Below are positions 44,867 through 54,436 of a DNA stretch of 64,000 bases, in pieces. The notes beneath the pieces were generated by a model. The model was not told the DNA's origin and searched no databases. It worked only from the letters and a program-made list of their open reading frames with translations. The stretch is from Ensifer sp. IC3342 (GTDB taxonomy: Bacteria > Pseudomonadota > Alphaproteobacteria > Rhizobiales > Rhizobiaceae). Location of the stretch: the NCBI RefSeq assembly GCF_020193655.1, contig NZ_JADYVE010000015.1, forward strand, positions 36,943-100,942, written 5' to 3'. Every line of letters begins with the position of its first letter. The stretch's first letter is position 1. The position numbers were made by a program, and so were the translations under genes.

Positions 44867-44942
44867 GGCACGACCTCGGCTCATCGAAGGATGCAGGTGA
44901 AAAATGCAGGTGAATTGATTCCGTGTGTGTCGAGGGAAGTCT

Positions 44943-44956
44943 TTGAGGTGAATCAA
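44943..44956. promoter_or_regulatory. FixK/FNR-type box before crp/fnr
   Basis: TTGAGGTGAATCAA fits the consensus with one mismatch (fifth base). It ends 77 bases before the Crp/Fnr start codon at 44866. Confidence 0.5.
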
Positions 44957-45172
44957 AGAAGACGGAATGAAATCTGACGAAAGGTTCGTAACGGCGAAGT
45001 TTTTCCTATAGGTTGCGAAGGATAATTCCACCTCTACTGAGAGATTACCGTCTTACTGTTCGTTCTCTGTTACGGACGGTTACGATTTCGGAACTAATGT
45101 CACCGTCGAGTCATCCTGAGGTCAGGCAGAGACTGTCAATTGCTCCCGTCATCAGTGGACGGATACTTTCCA
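44957..45172. other. Intergenic region between divergent regulator genes
   Basis: Separates the intact Crp/Fnr gene (minus) from the FixK-like fragment (plus). No gene seen. Confidence 0.35.
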
Positions 45173-45474
45173 TGGGCCTTCAGCTAATTGCCGGTCGGCC
45201 GGCGAACCCTGCAGCAACAGCGTCAATTGCGGCCGAGAAACCTACGCTTTCGTCGCTGTTCTGGAGGCAGCCGATCGAGAGAATCGCTCCGGGTTTCGCG
45301 GTCTTCTGGGAAGGCGACGCGGCTAAGAACATCTTCGAAGTGGTTGAAGGCTCAGGGTTTACAGGATTCTCAACGACGGCCATCGGGTCATTCTTGGCTT
45401 CGTCCGCCCGGGAGATCTGCTCTGGAACCGCACGCTCGCGCCGGATTTCCAGCGTCGGCGGTTCTAGCCGGTTA
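45173..45474 (+). pseudogene. FixK/FnrN-type regulator, truncated and frameshifted
   Basis: Begins at ATG 45173 and reads PIERIAPGFAVFWEGDAAKN, IFEVVEG, then after a break near 45351 LRVYRILNDGHRVILGFVRP, GDLLW. This is the N-terminal effector domain of FixK/FnrN-like regulators. The whole dimer helix and HTH are missing; an unrelated tail ends at a TAG at 45474. It cannot bind DNA. Confidence 0.6.
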
Positions 45475-45798
45475 AGGGCCAAGGATACGCGTTTTGGCGG
45501 GACACTTGCGGATGTCTTCTACCGTGCAGCCTTGTTGAGCAAGCACACCGGCCCCTAGAGAGCGCGGAATATCAGCACCCAGATTGATCCTGCGCAAAGC
45601 GCTGGGGATGCAGCCGAGATAGGAAATGTATCCAGACTGGCAATACTACACGTTCGGTCATCAGTCGTGGCTGTTTAGGACCAGTTTCGGACGAAGCGGG
45701 TGCCGCCTTGTGTGGGGCCATGATTCTGGATGACTCGTGACTGTGGGATGACTTCGCCGTGAGGTCGGCGTCAGCGAATGTTTCAAAGGAGGCGAACC
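45475..45798. other. Intergenic region before the tandem USP gene
   Basis: No gene. A weak box-like TTGATCCTGCGCAA at 45583-45596 has two mismatches and lies about 200 bases from the USP start. Confidence 0.3.
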
Positions 45799-46581
45799 AT
45801 GTCCTTTCGAGATATCGTTGTATATTTGGATGCGGGCGCAAACACCGCGAACCGCGTCGGTACCGCGATCGAACTTGCCACAAGGTATCGCGCGAGGCTC
45901 ATTGGCGTCGACATCAGCACGAAGGCGGCTTTCGAAGGAGAGAGGCACAATGCTGCACGCGCCATTAAACAGGAGTTCGTGGCAGCACTGCAGGGAAAAC
46001 ACATCGAGTTTGAATATCGCTCGGCGCCGCCGGATGCGCGCAGCGCGCAACAGCTATTTTCTCATTGCGCAGACCTCCTCATAGCCACACAAAGGAACCC
46101 CGACGACCGTGATCTCTCCAATTCCTCTGTGCCAGAGGAAGTTCTCCTGAGCGCCGGCGTGCCGATGTTGGTGCTTCCCACTGGGTGGAGTAGTGAAAAT
46201 CCAATCGGGAAGAGCGTTGTTGTCGCATGGAATTTCAGTCGCGAAGCGACTCGGGCGCTCCACGACGCCATGCCAATCCTGAAAAAGGCGCAGAAGGTTT
46301 TTCTCTTCGTTTTCGCTCCAGACTACAGCCACGATGATAGGGGCGTTCAGGACACTAAGGCCCACCTTGAGCGTCACGGTGTCAGAGTCACTTTGGCGGG
46401 TTGGCGTGACGATGGAGAGACGGATATGACAACCGCATTGTTTGCGGGCCTTGATCGCGAAGATGCTGACCTGATTGTGTGTGGGGCCTATGGCCATTCG
46501 CCCCTTGCCGAAGCTTTGTTCGGCGGCGCTACCAAGGTTCTGTTGAATAACATTTCCATGCCCGTGCTGATGTCTCACTGA
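45799..46581 (+). CDS. Tandem-domain universal stress protein
   Basis: 260 aa from the ATG at 45799 with AAAGGAGG upstream. Two USP domains: residues ~1-140 (MSFRDIVVYLDAGANTANRV, ending VPMLVLPTGW) and ~141-260 (GKSVVVAWNFSREATRALHD, ending DLIVCGAYGHSPLAEALFGG with ATKVLLNNISMPVLMSH). The second domain keeps the ATP-binding G-x2-G-x9-G(S/T)-like loop; the first is degenerate. Cytoplasmic stress and dormancy protein. Confidence 0.87.
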   Translation: MSFRDIVVYLDAGANTANRVGTAIELATRYRARLIGVDISTKAAFEGERHNAARAIKQEFVAALQGKHIEFEYRSAPPDARSAQQLFSHCADLLIATQRNPDDRDLSNSSVPEEVLLSAGVPMLVLPTGWSSENPIGKSVVVAWNFSREATRALHDAMPILKKAQKVFLFVFAPDYSHDDRGVQDTKAHLERHGVRVTLAGWRDDGETDMTTALFAGLDREDADLIVCGAYGHSPLAEALFGGATKVLLNNISMPVLMSH

Positions 46582-47198
46582 CCGATAGCAAGTCTGTTGA
46601 ATGCAGCGCCGGTTCCGCAGCGATGGGCCTGATTTCAGGCGGCCTGAATGACTGGCGATCTCGCGGGCATTAGCCCCACGGACGAGGCTTTATCATCTGT
46701 TCGATCCCAGCGGCTAACTGTTCAACCGTTCCGGCTGGAGATCGAACAGGGCAGCAGGCAGGCGGAGACGCCCCGTTGTAAGCACTGCCTGGCCCCTTCC
46801 TTTCCGGATGGTTCGCAAGAATGCCGTTGCGCATGAGAGCGCATCGCGCGGTGTCAATTCAGATCTTCGGACTCTTCCGAGGGGCATCGGCCGGCGACGT
46901 ACGCCGATGAGAAGGGCAGGAGCCTTTCGCTTCGTCAGCATCGCGGCAACGCCGTCAAATTATTTAGCAGTGGTGCCTGGCGATTTATAACGATCAGGCG
47001 CTCATGACTCGTTTCGGCCCGGGGGGCGAAGAAATCGAGGTTTGGGGGAACGATCAGCTCCTCGTCTAGAAAGGGGCGATGGCTCGACGCGCTGCCGATC
47101 ATCCTCATCTTGCCTGGCGATGACCGAAACGATCGGGCCACAGCGTTCGACCGCGCCGTGCGGAATATAGAGAACTGGCAAGGCGGCCTCCATGATCA
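46582..47198. other. Decayed region, minus-strand coding traces
   Basis: Over 600 bases without an intact gene. On the minus strand, 47200-46985 gives in two frames ALPVLYIPHGAVERCGPIVS, then FLDEELIVPPNLDFFAPRAE, which looks like the end of a broken gene of unknown family. Confidence 0.35.
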
Positions 47199-47447
47199 AG
47201 CCACGTGCGTCAGCCTCGGATGTGAAGAGGCGCATCGAAGATGCATCGAAGCGCAATGCCGAACTTGAGGCTCAAGCGATCCGCGTCGACGTCCTCAACG
47301 ACAAAGTCATTCTGAAGGGCAAGGGTGAAAGCCTGGGTCGAGCGCAGTCCGGCCGAGCGGGCGGCGTGGTCGGCGCCGGGAAGGCCAATTCATCCATTTC
47401 GCTCTCGCTACCGATTGAGCCGCGTCAATTTCTCCGTCGATCCACGT
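47199..47447 (+). pseudogene. BON-domain protein fragment, frameshifted
   Basis: Frame KPRASASDVKRRIEDASKRN, AELEAQAIRVDVLNDKVILK is a BON domain; near 47325 one extra G breaks it, and the second frame continues VKAWVERSPAERAAWSAPG as expected for a BON repeat. The end after that is not BON-like. BON proteins bind membranes or phospholipids in stress responses. Confidence 0.55.
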
Positions 47448-47514
47448 GATACACAATACAATCGTTTGGAAAATAGATGTGCTCATCATAGATAGACCGT
47501 GAGCTCGGGAGGAC

Positions 47515-48244
47515 GTGTTGTTTTGGTCGAGCCGCAAGTTGGACGAGCAGCCGCATTCAACCTCTGTCTCCTCAATGCGCAGCTTTTGGGGACTGATGTT
47601 TGCCTATTGGCTTTCCGAGCGGTGGCAGGAGGCTTGGGGGCTGGCGGCGATCATTGTCGTGCTGACTGCCCTGTCGGCGATGGCCAGCATCTGGTTCGCC
47701 GAAGCGTCAGGCGAGGCACGGTCGTGGTGCCGCGGAACGTGCGAACACTCTATGCCGCGCAAGAAATTCACCTGCCGCAATTATCGTTGAAGGCACTGAT
47801 GTGCCTACCCGATGCTGCTGAAGCTCATTCGGATGCGCAAGCCGCCGCGGCGCTAAATGCGGCCGGCCTTGCAAGTTTCGTCAGCGACCTCGCCGAGGAG
47901 GGCGGGACCATCAGAGCTGGGATCGGCTGCTTTCTGGCGGTCAGAAGCAAAGGCTCGTCCTGGCACGCATCCTTCTGCTGCGTCCTGGACTTCTTTTTAT
48001 GGACGAGCCAACCAGCGCCCTGGACGACGAGGCGACGGTCGCGTTTCACCAGGCTATCCGAGACCATTGTCGCGGTGCCACAGTGATCAGTGTCATGCAC
48101 GATGCCACGCCTCCGAAATCCGCAAGTGGCGAAGAGTTTTACGATAGTGTGCTCGTTATTGCAGATGGCGCTGTTACAAAAACGGCTTTGGCAAATCTAA
48201 CAGCTCGGCCCGTCGGTCCCGCGCGTGTAAGGCAGCGCCCATGA
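47515..48244 (+). pseudogene. SbmA/YddA-type ABC transporter, internally deleted
   Basis: The N-terminal part MRSFWGLMFAYWLSERWQEA, WGLAAIIVVLTALSAM matches the first membrane segment of the fused permease-ATPase family. It jumps at ~47715 to the ATPase C-terminus: VVPRNVRTLYAAQEIHLPQL, RLLSGGQKQRLVLARILLLR, LLFMDEPTSALDDEATVAFH, ATVISVMHD. Most membrane helices and Walker A are deleted and the frame shifts more than once. Not functional. Confidence 0.65.
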
Positions 48245-48624
48245 GTTGAGATAGGGACTGTGTAGCCATCCGCACGGTGGCGCGACGTGAGACGCTGGAG
48301 CAAGACGAGCGCGACCCAGGTCGCGTGCGGCTTTCGCGAGCGGCCCGCTGACACCGCACAGGCGACATGGCAGCAACCGAGCTGGCTCTGTCGTGCTTGA
48401 GGTGTGTTGCCAGACCTGCGGTACGCGATCCCAGGACGGCGGCTCCGGCCGTCCTCACAAGGGGCGACAGTGCTTCGACGGGATCTCTGCGTGCAGTATC
48501 ATCCACAGCCCGTGCCTCTATCTTCGGCCGCTTCGCGACCCGCTTAAACTTGTTGATCGGCATCAAGGACTTCGACCTGGCTGGAAGTAGTCGGCGGAAT
48601 GATGAAGCCCCCGCGCCAAACGCC
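48245..48624. other. Intergenic region 3' of polX
   Basis: No supported gene. It contains a perfect FixK/FNR-type sequence (48553-48566) with no obvious gene to control; it may be chance or belong to a lost gene. Confidence 0.35.
48553..48566. promoter_or_regulatory. FixK/FNR-type box without an evident target
   Basis: TTGATCGGCATCAA is a perfect match to TTGAT-N4-ATCAA. It lies 59 bases past the polX stop on the 3' side. Confidence 0.35.
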
Positions 48625-50342
48625 TCATCTCGACAGCAGCTTCTTAAGCTCTCCCCAGGAGCGCGTGTTCAGGACGTCGTCCGGCTCTATCCAGCCTCGC
48701 CGCGCCTGGTCGACGCCGTAACGCATTGCGCGAAGGCCCATGGTCGAGTGCGCATCCGTGGAGATCGCCAGCTTCACGCCGATCTGCTTGGCTTGCCGGC
48801 AATGGACATCGTCAAGATCGAGACGCGTCGGATGCGCGTTGATCTCGAGAAAGCAGCCGCGCTCCTTGGCGGCCGAGATGATGCGGTTCATATCCACCGC
48901 ATAGCCAGGCCGTTCTCCGAGCAGCCGCCCGGTCGGATGTGCGAGGATATTGAAATAGCGGTTGTCCATCGCACGAAGAATTCTCTGCGTCTGTTCCTCG
49001 ATGCCAAGGTTGAACTGGTAGTGAACGGCGCAGACAGTGAAGTCGAGTCGTTTCAGGATATTATCCGGCAGGTCGAGCTTGCGTCGGCGAGAATGTCGAC
49101 CTCGCAAGACTTCAGCAGCCGGAAACCATCATATTCGTCATTGAGCTTGTCAATCTCATCGAGTTGAGCCGCCAGGCGTTTCGGATCGAGCCCGTGTGCC
49201 ACGGTGGCATGTCTGGAATGGTCGCTGACGGCCAGATATTCGTAGCCGAGGGCCTGAGCGGCCGCGGCCATTTCGGCAAGCTCGCTCTTGCCATCCGAGG
49301 CGCGTGTATGGGTGTGCAGGTCGCCTTTGATGTCCTGCAGCCAGACCAGGCGGGGCAATTTGCCGGCAAGGGCCGCCTCGATCTCGCCGCGGTCTTCGCG
49401 CAGTTCGGGCTCGATATAGGGCAGGTCGGCAGCCCGGAAAACTTCCTCTTCGGTGCGGCCGCCAATTCTCTTCTCACCGTCGAAGATGCCATATTCGTTC
49501 AGCTTCCAGCCTTTATCCTGGATCCTCTTCCGCACGGCGATGTTGTGGGCTTTCGAGCCGGTGAAATAGTGCAAAGCCGCTCCATAGCTTTCCTCTGCAA
49601 CAACCCTCAGGTCGACCTGAATGCCGGCCTTCAGGAGCACTGTCGATCGGGTTGGGCCCTTCGACAGCACCGTCTCGACCTCGTCGTAAGCTACGAAGTG
49701 CTCGATCGCGGCTGGACCATCGGCACAGGTGGCGAGGACGTCGAGATCGCCAACGGCCTCCTTCCGGCGTCGAAAGCTGCCGGCTACTGAGGTCTGGGTG
49801 ATGCCAGGAGCGGACCTCAGGTAGTCTACCAGGCCTCTCGCGAAATCCTCGGCGGTCGAGATCTTGAAGCGCTTTTCGGCGGTCCGGTGCTTTGCAATCT
49901 CATCGAGGATCTTGGTTTCGATATCAGCGCTGAAGCGGGGTAGTTCTCTGACCCTGTGCTCCCGTGCCGCCTTTGCCAGTTGCTCAAGTGTCGTAATTCC
50001 GAGGCTTTGATGCAGCACATGCACTCGCTTGGGACCGAGGCCGGGTATCGCCGTCAATGCGGCAAGAGCTGAGGGCGTGCGTGCCTCGACCTCGTCCAGC
50101 GATTTCAAATGACCGGTCTCGACGAACTCGACGATCTTGCCGGCAAGGTCCTCGCCGATACCGGGCAGGTCCGAGAGGGAGCGTCCTTCCGCCATCATCT
50201 GTGCGACATTCTCAGGAAGGTCGTCGATGGTGGACGCCGCCCGCCTGTAGGCGCGGATTCGGAACGGATTGGCGGCCTCGATTTCGAGCAGGTCTGCCAT
50301 TCGATTGAACAGAGCAGCGATATCGGCGTTGTGGACCGTCAT
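48625..50342 (-). pseudogene. polX: DNA polymerase/3'-5' exonuclease PolX, frameshifted
   Basis: About 572 aa when restored, from the ATG at 50342 (MTVHNADIAALFNRMADLLE). Domains: N-terminal HhH (SDLPGIGEDLAGKIVEFVET, IPGLGPKRVHVLHQSLGI), family-X polymerase palm (SVAGSFRRRKEAVGDLDVLA, IQVDLRVV), then the PHP phosphoesterase domain (GDLHTHTRASDGKSELAEMA, AVSDHSRH, and after the break ILAHPTGRLLG, STDAHSTMGLRAMRYGVDQA). The frame breaks near 49082; one added G (GACGGCAAG) restores ILADGKLDLPDNIL. Bacterial PolX takes part in base-excision repair. Divergent from the ACP fusion gene across a FixK-type box. Confidence 0.85.
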
Positions 50343-50376
50343 TGTATGAGGATGATCCGGGGCCGGCTTTCCAGCC

Positions 50377-50390
50377 TTGAGGCAAATCAA
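50377..50390. promoter_or_regulatory. FixK/FNR-type box between polX and the ACP fusion gene
   Basis: TTGAGGCAAATCAA has one mismatch to the consensus. It ends 59 bases before the fusion gene start and begins 35 bases before polX, so it fits best with control of the fusion gene. Confidence 0.5.
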
Positions 50391-50448
50391 AGTCCGACTT
50401 TGAAATGCATCAATGCGAAGCCAGCGGGTTGGGCTATTGTCCTTGTCC

Positions 50449-53310
50449 ATGGAAACCGGGCAGCCTATAGCCCCCGCCTCAGTTCAGGAGCAGGGTTCGC
50501 GCACTCGCGATGTAATCGCGATCGTGGCTGACCTTGCGCGTGAGTTGTATCCTCAGCGTGCCAGATTCATCGACGTTCGCGCCACCAGTAGCATCGAACG
50601 CGATCTCGGTATCGACAGCCTCGGCCGCACTGAGCTGGCCTTGCGGATCGAGCGCGCGTTCCGCGTCAGACTACCCGCACAAACTGTCGCCGAGGCCGAA
50701 ACCGTTTTTGATCTTGCGGCGGCCCTGGAGCGGGCTCAGCCTTTGGCGGAACGGGTCCTCCCCGGCGCCCGGGCGGCTGCAATTCTGCCTGCCGTTCCGG
50801 CCGCCACTGAGGCGCGGACGCTGGTGGAAGCCCTCGAGTGGCATGCCGCACGACATCCCGACCGCGTGCATCTGACCGTACTGCAGGATGAAGTGACCAT
50901 CCTAGCCGCGCTTACCTATGGCGAACTTGCCGCCCGAGCTCGCCGGATCGCCAGCAAACTCGTCGAGCGTGATGTCGTTCCGGGCGATCGGATCGCCTTG
51001 ATGCTTCCGACCAGCGTGGATTTTTTTATTGCATTCTTCGGGATTCTTTACGCCGGCGCCATTCCGGTTCCGATCTATCCTCCGACGCGGCTTGCGCAGC
51101 TCGAGGAGCATATCCGCCGTCAGGCCGGCATTCTCAGTAATGCAGGTGCGCGCCTGCTCATTACAATGCCGGAAGCACGGCGGCTTGCGGGACTGCTGAG
51201 GGCCCTCGTCGAGACATTGACCGCCGTCGATTGCGTCGCGGACATGGAGACCTCGGGATCCGTGACGGGTCTTGCGCGAGCCCACGACCCGAATTCCGTT
51301 GCGCTCATTCAATACACCTCTGGAAGCACGGGCGATCCCAAAGGAGTCGTGTTGAGCCACAGCAATCTGCTCGCCAATGTCCGGGCGATGGGCGGGGCCA
51401 TGCAGGCAAGCTCGGCGGACACCTTTGTAAGCTGGTTGCCGCTCTATCACGATATGGGGCTTATCGGTGCGTGGCTCGGATGCCTCTTCTATGCAGCACC
51501 GCTCTATGCGATGTCTCCGCTGAGCTTCCTTGCGAGGCCGCAAGCCTGGCTGTGGGCGATACACAACTACCGGGCGACCTTCTCCGCTTCTCCCAATTTC
51601 GGTTTCGAAATCTGTCTCAACAAGATTGCCGACGCTGACGTCGAGGGGCTCGATCTCAGCTCGCTACGGATGGTCGCCAATGGTGCTGAGCCGGTGAGCG
51701 CGAGAACCCTGCGGAGGTTCGTCGAGCGGTTCGGCCGCTACGGCTTTCCCGCAACCGCGATGGCTCCAGTCTATGGACTCGCGGAATGTTCAGTTGGTCT
51801 CGCGTTTCCGCCTCTGGGGCGGCCGCCTCTCATCGATCGCGTCGCGCGCGATCGACTGAGCATCGACGGCGTGGCCGAGAACGCTACCCCTCTAGACGCC
51901 ATGGCGCTTGAAATCGTCGCCTGTGGCCAGCCATTGCCCGGCCACGAGATCCGTATCGTCGACGACGCGGGGCATGAATGCGGCGACCGACGCGAGGGAA
52001 GACTTGAATTCCGTGGTCCCTCGACGACGGCCGGCTATTTCCGCAACGATGAAAAGACCCGCGCGCTCTTTCATGACGGCTGGCTGGATAGTGGCGATCG
52101 CGCGTACATGGCCAAAGGTGATGTTTTCGTGACCGGACGCGTCAAGGACATCATTATTCGAGCTGGTCGCCATCTCTATGCGCACGAGATCGAGCAGGCA
52201 GTTGCCGTTGTCCCTGGAATCCGCAAGGGAGGGGTCGTCGCCTTCGGCACGTCGGATCGGGTCTCGGGCACCGAGCGCGTCGTCGTCGTTGCAGAGACCC
52301 CGCAGACCGACCCAGTTTCGCGAGCATCACTGCAGGCACGAATTATCGAGGTGACGTCAGACATTGCCGGCACGCCGGCCGATGAAGTCGTGCTGGTGCC
52401 GCCACGCTCGGTGCCAAAAACATCGAGCGGCAAGATCCGTCGCAGCGCCGCGAAAGCGCTCTACGAGAGCGGCGGCATGCGCTCTGCTCGGCCCTCCATT
52501 CCGTCGCAGTACACGCGGCTTATGCTCTTGAGTGCCAGCACGCAAGCGCGACGCCTGGCACGAGTCTTCCGGGAGACGCTGTATGCGGCTTGGTGGTGGA
52601 CGGTTCTCAGCGTTGCATGTCTGGCGGGGTCTCTCGCTGTGCTCATCGTCCCGCGCCTTTCTTGGCGTTGGCGAGTCGTCAGATGGATCGCGCGTGCGGC
52701 GCTTGCCGCCATGGGCGTGTCGGTCTCCACAGACGGAGTGGAGCGCATCCCCGGCAGAGGCGCAATGCTCGTCTTCAATCATTCGAGTTACGTAGATGCG
52801 CTCCTCCTCGCTGCCGTTCTTCCAGGCGAGCCGGCGATCGTTGCCAAGAGAGAGTTGGCCGAGCAATTCATCGCAGGGCCGCTGTTGCGGCGCCTCGGTA
52901 TTCCGTTCGTGGAACGCTACGACGTTACAGGTAGCCTGCAGGACGCCGAGGCATTGACGGAGCTTGCGCGTAAGGGCCGGGTGCTGGTCCTCTTTCCAGA
53001 GGGCACCTTCACCCGTAGAGCCGGCCTCTCAGGCTTCTACCTCGGGGCGTTCAAGGTGGCGGCGGAAGACGGTCTGACGATCCTGCCCGGCGCTATCCGC
53101 GGAACAAGATCGATGCTTCGAGCCGACCAATGGTTTCCAAGACATGTGCCGCTGAGCATCAAGATCGGCGAGCCGATTGCGCCATCTGGTTCGGACTTCG
53201 GGTCCATTCTACGGCTGCGCGACGCAGTCCGCAGCGTCATTCTTGCCCGCTGCGGAGAGCCGGATCTCGGCGAGCTGGTAAAGCCGGAACTGCCAAGGAG
53301 CGTAGGCTAG
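50449..53310 (+). CDS. Three-domain fusion: acyl carrier protein, acyl-AMP ligase, PlsC acyltransferase
   Basis: 953 aa from the ATG at 50449. Residues ~20-95 are an ACP domain with the phosphopantetheine Ser57 in ERDLGIDSLGRTELAL. Residues ~130-680 are an acyl-activating enzyme of the fatty-acyl-AMP ligase type (IQYTSGSTGDPKGVVLSHSN, WLPLYHDMGLIG, YGLAECSVGL, GDRAYMAKGD, catalytic Lys region PKTSSGKIRRSA). A membrane segment (WWTVLSVACLAGSLAVLIV) leads into a PlsC-type acyltransferase with HX4D in NHSSYVDALLL and FPEGTFTR. The parts could activate a fatty acid, load it on the fused ACP and pass it to a lysophospholipid or glycerol-3-phosphate. E. coli Aas has the same two enzymes in reverse order without an ACP. 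Confidence 0.88.
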   Translation: METGQPIAPASVQEQGSRTRDVIAIVADLARELYPQRARFIDVRATSSIERDLGIDSLGRTELALRIERAFRVRLPAQTVAEAETVFDLAAALERAQPLAERVLPGARAAAILPAVPAATEARTLVEALEWHAARHPDRVHLTVLQDEVTILAALTYGELAARARRIASKLVERDVVPGDRIALMLPTSVDFFIAFFGILYAGAIPVPIYPPTRLAQLEEHIRRQAGILSNAGARLLITMPEARRLAGLLRALVETLTAVDCVADMETSGSVTGLARAHDPNSVALIQYTSGSTGDPKGVVLSHSNLLANVRAMGGAMQASSADTFVSWLPLYHDMGLIGAWLGCLFYAAPLYAMSPLSFLARPQAWLWAIHNYRATFSASPNFGFEICLNKIADADVEGLDLSSLRMVANGAEPVSARTLRRFVERFGRYGFPATAMAPVYGLAECSVGLAFPPLGRPPLIDRVARDRLSIDGVAENATPLDAMALEIVACGQPLPGHEIRIVDDAGHECGDRREGRLEFRGPSTTAGYFRNDEKTRALFHDGWLDSGDRAYMAKGDVFVTGRVKDIIIRAGRHLYAHEIEQAVAVVPGIRKGGVVAFGTSDRVSGTERVVVVAETPQTDPVSRASLQARIIEVTSDIAGTPADEVVLVPPRSVPKTSSGKIRRSAAKALYESGGMRSARPSIPSQYTRLMLLSASTQARRLARVFRETLYAAWWWTVLSVACLAGSLAVLIVPRLSWRWRVVRWIARAALAAMGVSVSTDGVERIPGRGAMLVFNHSSYVDALLLAAVLPGEPAIVAKRELAEQFIAGPLLRRLGIPFVERYDVTGSLQDAEALTELARKGRVLVLFPEGTFTRRAGLSGFYLGAFKVAAEDGLTILPGAIRGTRSMLRADQWFPRHVPLSIKIGEPIAPSGSDFGSILRLRDAVRSVILARCGEPDLGELVKPELPRSVG

Positions 53311-53510
53311 GAAGGTCACGAGCGGCGAATTCACGATGTCCCGCTCCTTCAAGGGCTTACGACGAGCGACGGCGGCAGCTCGCGTACAAGCTGGAAGCGC
53401 GGTTACGGCCATGATACGAAGCTCTTCATAACTCTGCGGTCAGTCGCTCGACGGAGCCATGGCTATGGCTTCGTGACGGTTTTCCAACGTCCAGGGCCCG
53501 GCCGGGATGT
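53311..53510. other. Short intergenic gap
   Basis: Convergent ends of the ACP fusion gene and the USP fragment. Nothing recognised. Confidence 0.3.
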
Positions 53511-53968
53511 TCAGCGTACCACCATCACGGAACAATGTGCATGCTGGATGATCCTTTGCGACACGCTTCCGACCAGCATGCCCCTCAACCGCCCGAGCCC
53601 GCGGCTTCCGACGAGGATCATGTCCGCACCGATTTTCCTCAGTGACCTGAAGGATTGTTTCAGCGTAGGCGCCGGGCTCGACGCGCGTCTCCACGCTACT
53701 GACGCCGATGCCGCGGGCAATATCGGCAGCGTCCTCGGCAATACGCCCACCCAAGACCGAAACCATTTCTCCGATGTCGTCTTGCGAGGCACGGAGAAAC
53801 TCGCCCATCGAGCTGGGAACTCGCTCCAACTGCGGCATAGTCACGGCCGACACACGGCGCACGAGGTGCTCTGGCTCGGCGAGGCGGCTCGCCTCCTCAG
53901 CCCTCAGCCCGTGCAGGATGACGTGAAGGATCGTGAGGCTCGCTCCGAGAGCTTGGGCTATGTTCGCC
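53511..53968 (-). pseudogene. Universal stress protein, 5'-truncated and frameshifted
   Basis: The upstream frame reads ANIAQALGASLTILHVILHG, then RVEPGAYAETILQVTEE; near 53640 one extra A shifts to KIGADMILVGSRGLGRLRGM, LVGSVSQRIIQHAHCSVMVV, the typical USP end with its G-x2-G-x9-G ATP loop. The N-terminal strand and start are missing exactly where the RIME-like palindrome begins, so the element has probably replaced or disrupted the 5' end. Confidence 0.65.
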
Positions 53969-54018
53969 GCGCTACAGCGTCCTTTGTGCGTCTGAAAAGA
54001 CGCACGGCGCTGTAGCGC
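53969..54018. repeat. RIME-like palindrome (half element)
   Basis: Near-perfect 50-base inverted repeat: outer arms GCGCTACAGCG and CGCTGTAGCGC, inner arms GTGCGTCT and AGACGCAC around GAAA. Outer arms match the first palindrome of the RIME at 60828. It abuts the truncated USP gene. Confidence 0.75.
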
Positions 54019-54190
54019 AGGAATGTGCGAGATCGATCTAGCGTCATTCTACGATCAGTTCGTTCGCACCGGGCGAGGAACCGCCAGCGTGGGCGCTGAG
54101 GTTGACGGGCCGGAAGGGGAGGCGCGTCTCTCGCGCCTGCTCGATGTCGTCGCAACAAACCGGTGGCGTGCCAGTGCAGCAGGAACCGGA

Positions 54191-54436
54191 TCACGGCAGC
54201 CTCTGACGCAGAAAGGCCACCGCGCCCGACAGCGTTTGCAGGTCCGGATAATCCCGTTCGAGGATCTCGACGCCTGTCGCCTTGTGCAGACCGATGACGA
54301 AGTTCAGGAAGTCCATCGAGTCGATCTCGAATTGCGCACGAAAAGACTTGTTCGGATCAATGGGCTCGCCTTCGATATCCGGAGCAACGGCATAGAAGGA
54401 CCTCGCTACGAGGTCGGAGAGTTCGGCATCGGTCAT
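54191..54436 (-). CDS. Acyl carrier protein at the end of the E1/E2 operon
   Basis: 81 aa, a free-standing ACP. The phosphopantetheine attachment is Ser40 in FEIDSMDFLNFVIGLHK. Start overlaps the E2 stop (ATGA). It is not a lipoyl or biotin carrier. An ACP translationally coupled to a 2-oxoacid dehydrogenase E2 is unusual and suggests that the acyl group made by the complex is delivered to this carrier, or that carrier and complex feed one product. Confidence 0.85.
   Translation of the reverse strand: MTDAELSDLVARSFYAVAPDIEGEPIDPNKSFRAQFEIDSMDFLNFVIGLHKATGVEILERDYPDLQTLSGAVAFLRQRLP

Noticed and set aside
45583..45596. FixK-type box before the tandem USP
   Set aside because: TTGATCCTGCGCAA has two mismatches and is about 200 bases from the start codon.
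54019..54190. N-terminal part of the USP gene beyond the palindrome
   Set aside because: No frame on the minus strand gives a USP first strand (VPVDGS-like); the palindrome really ends the gene.
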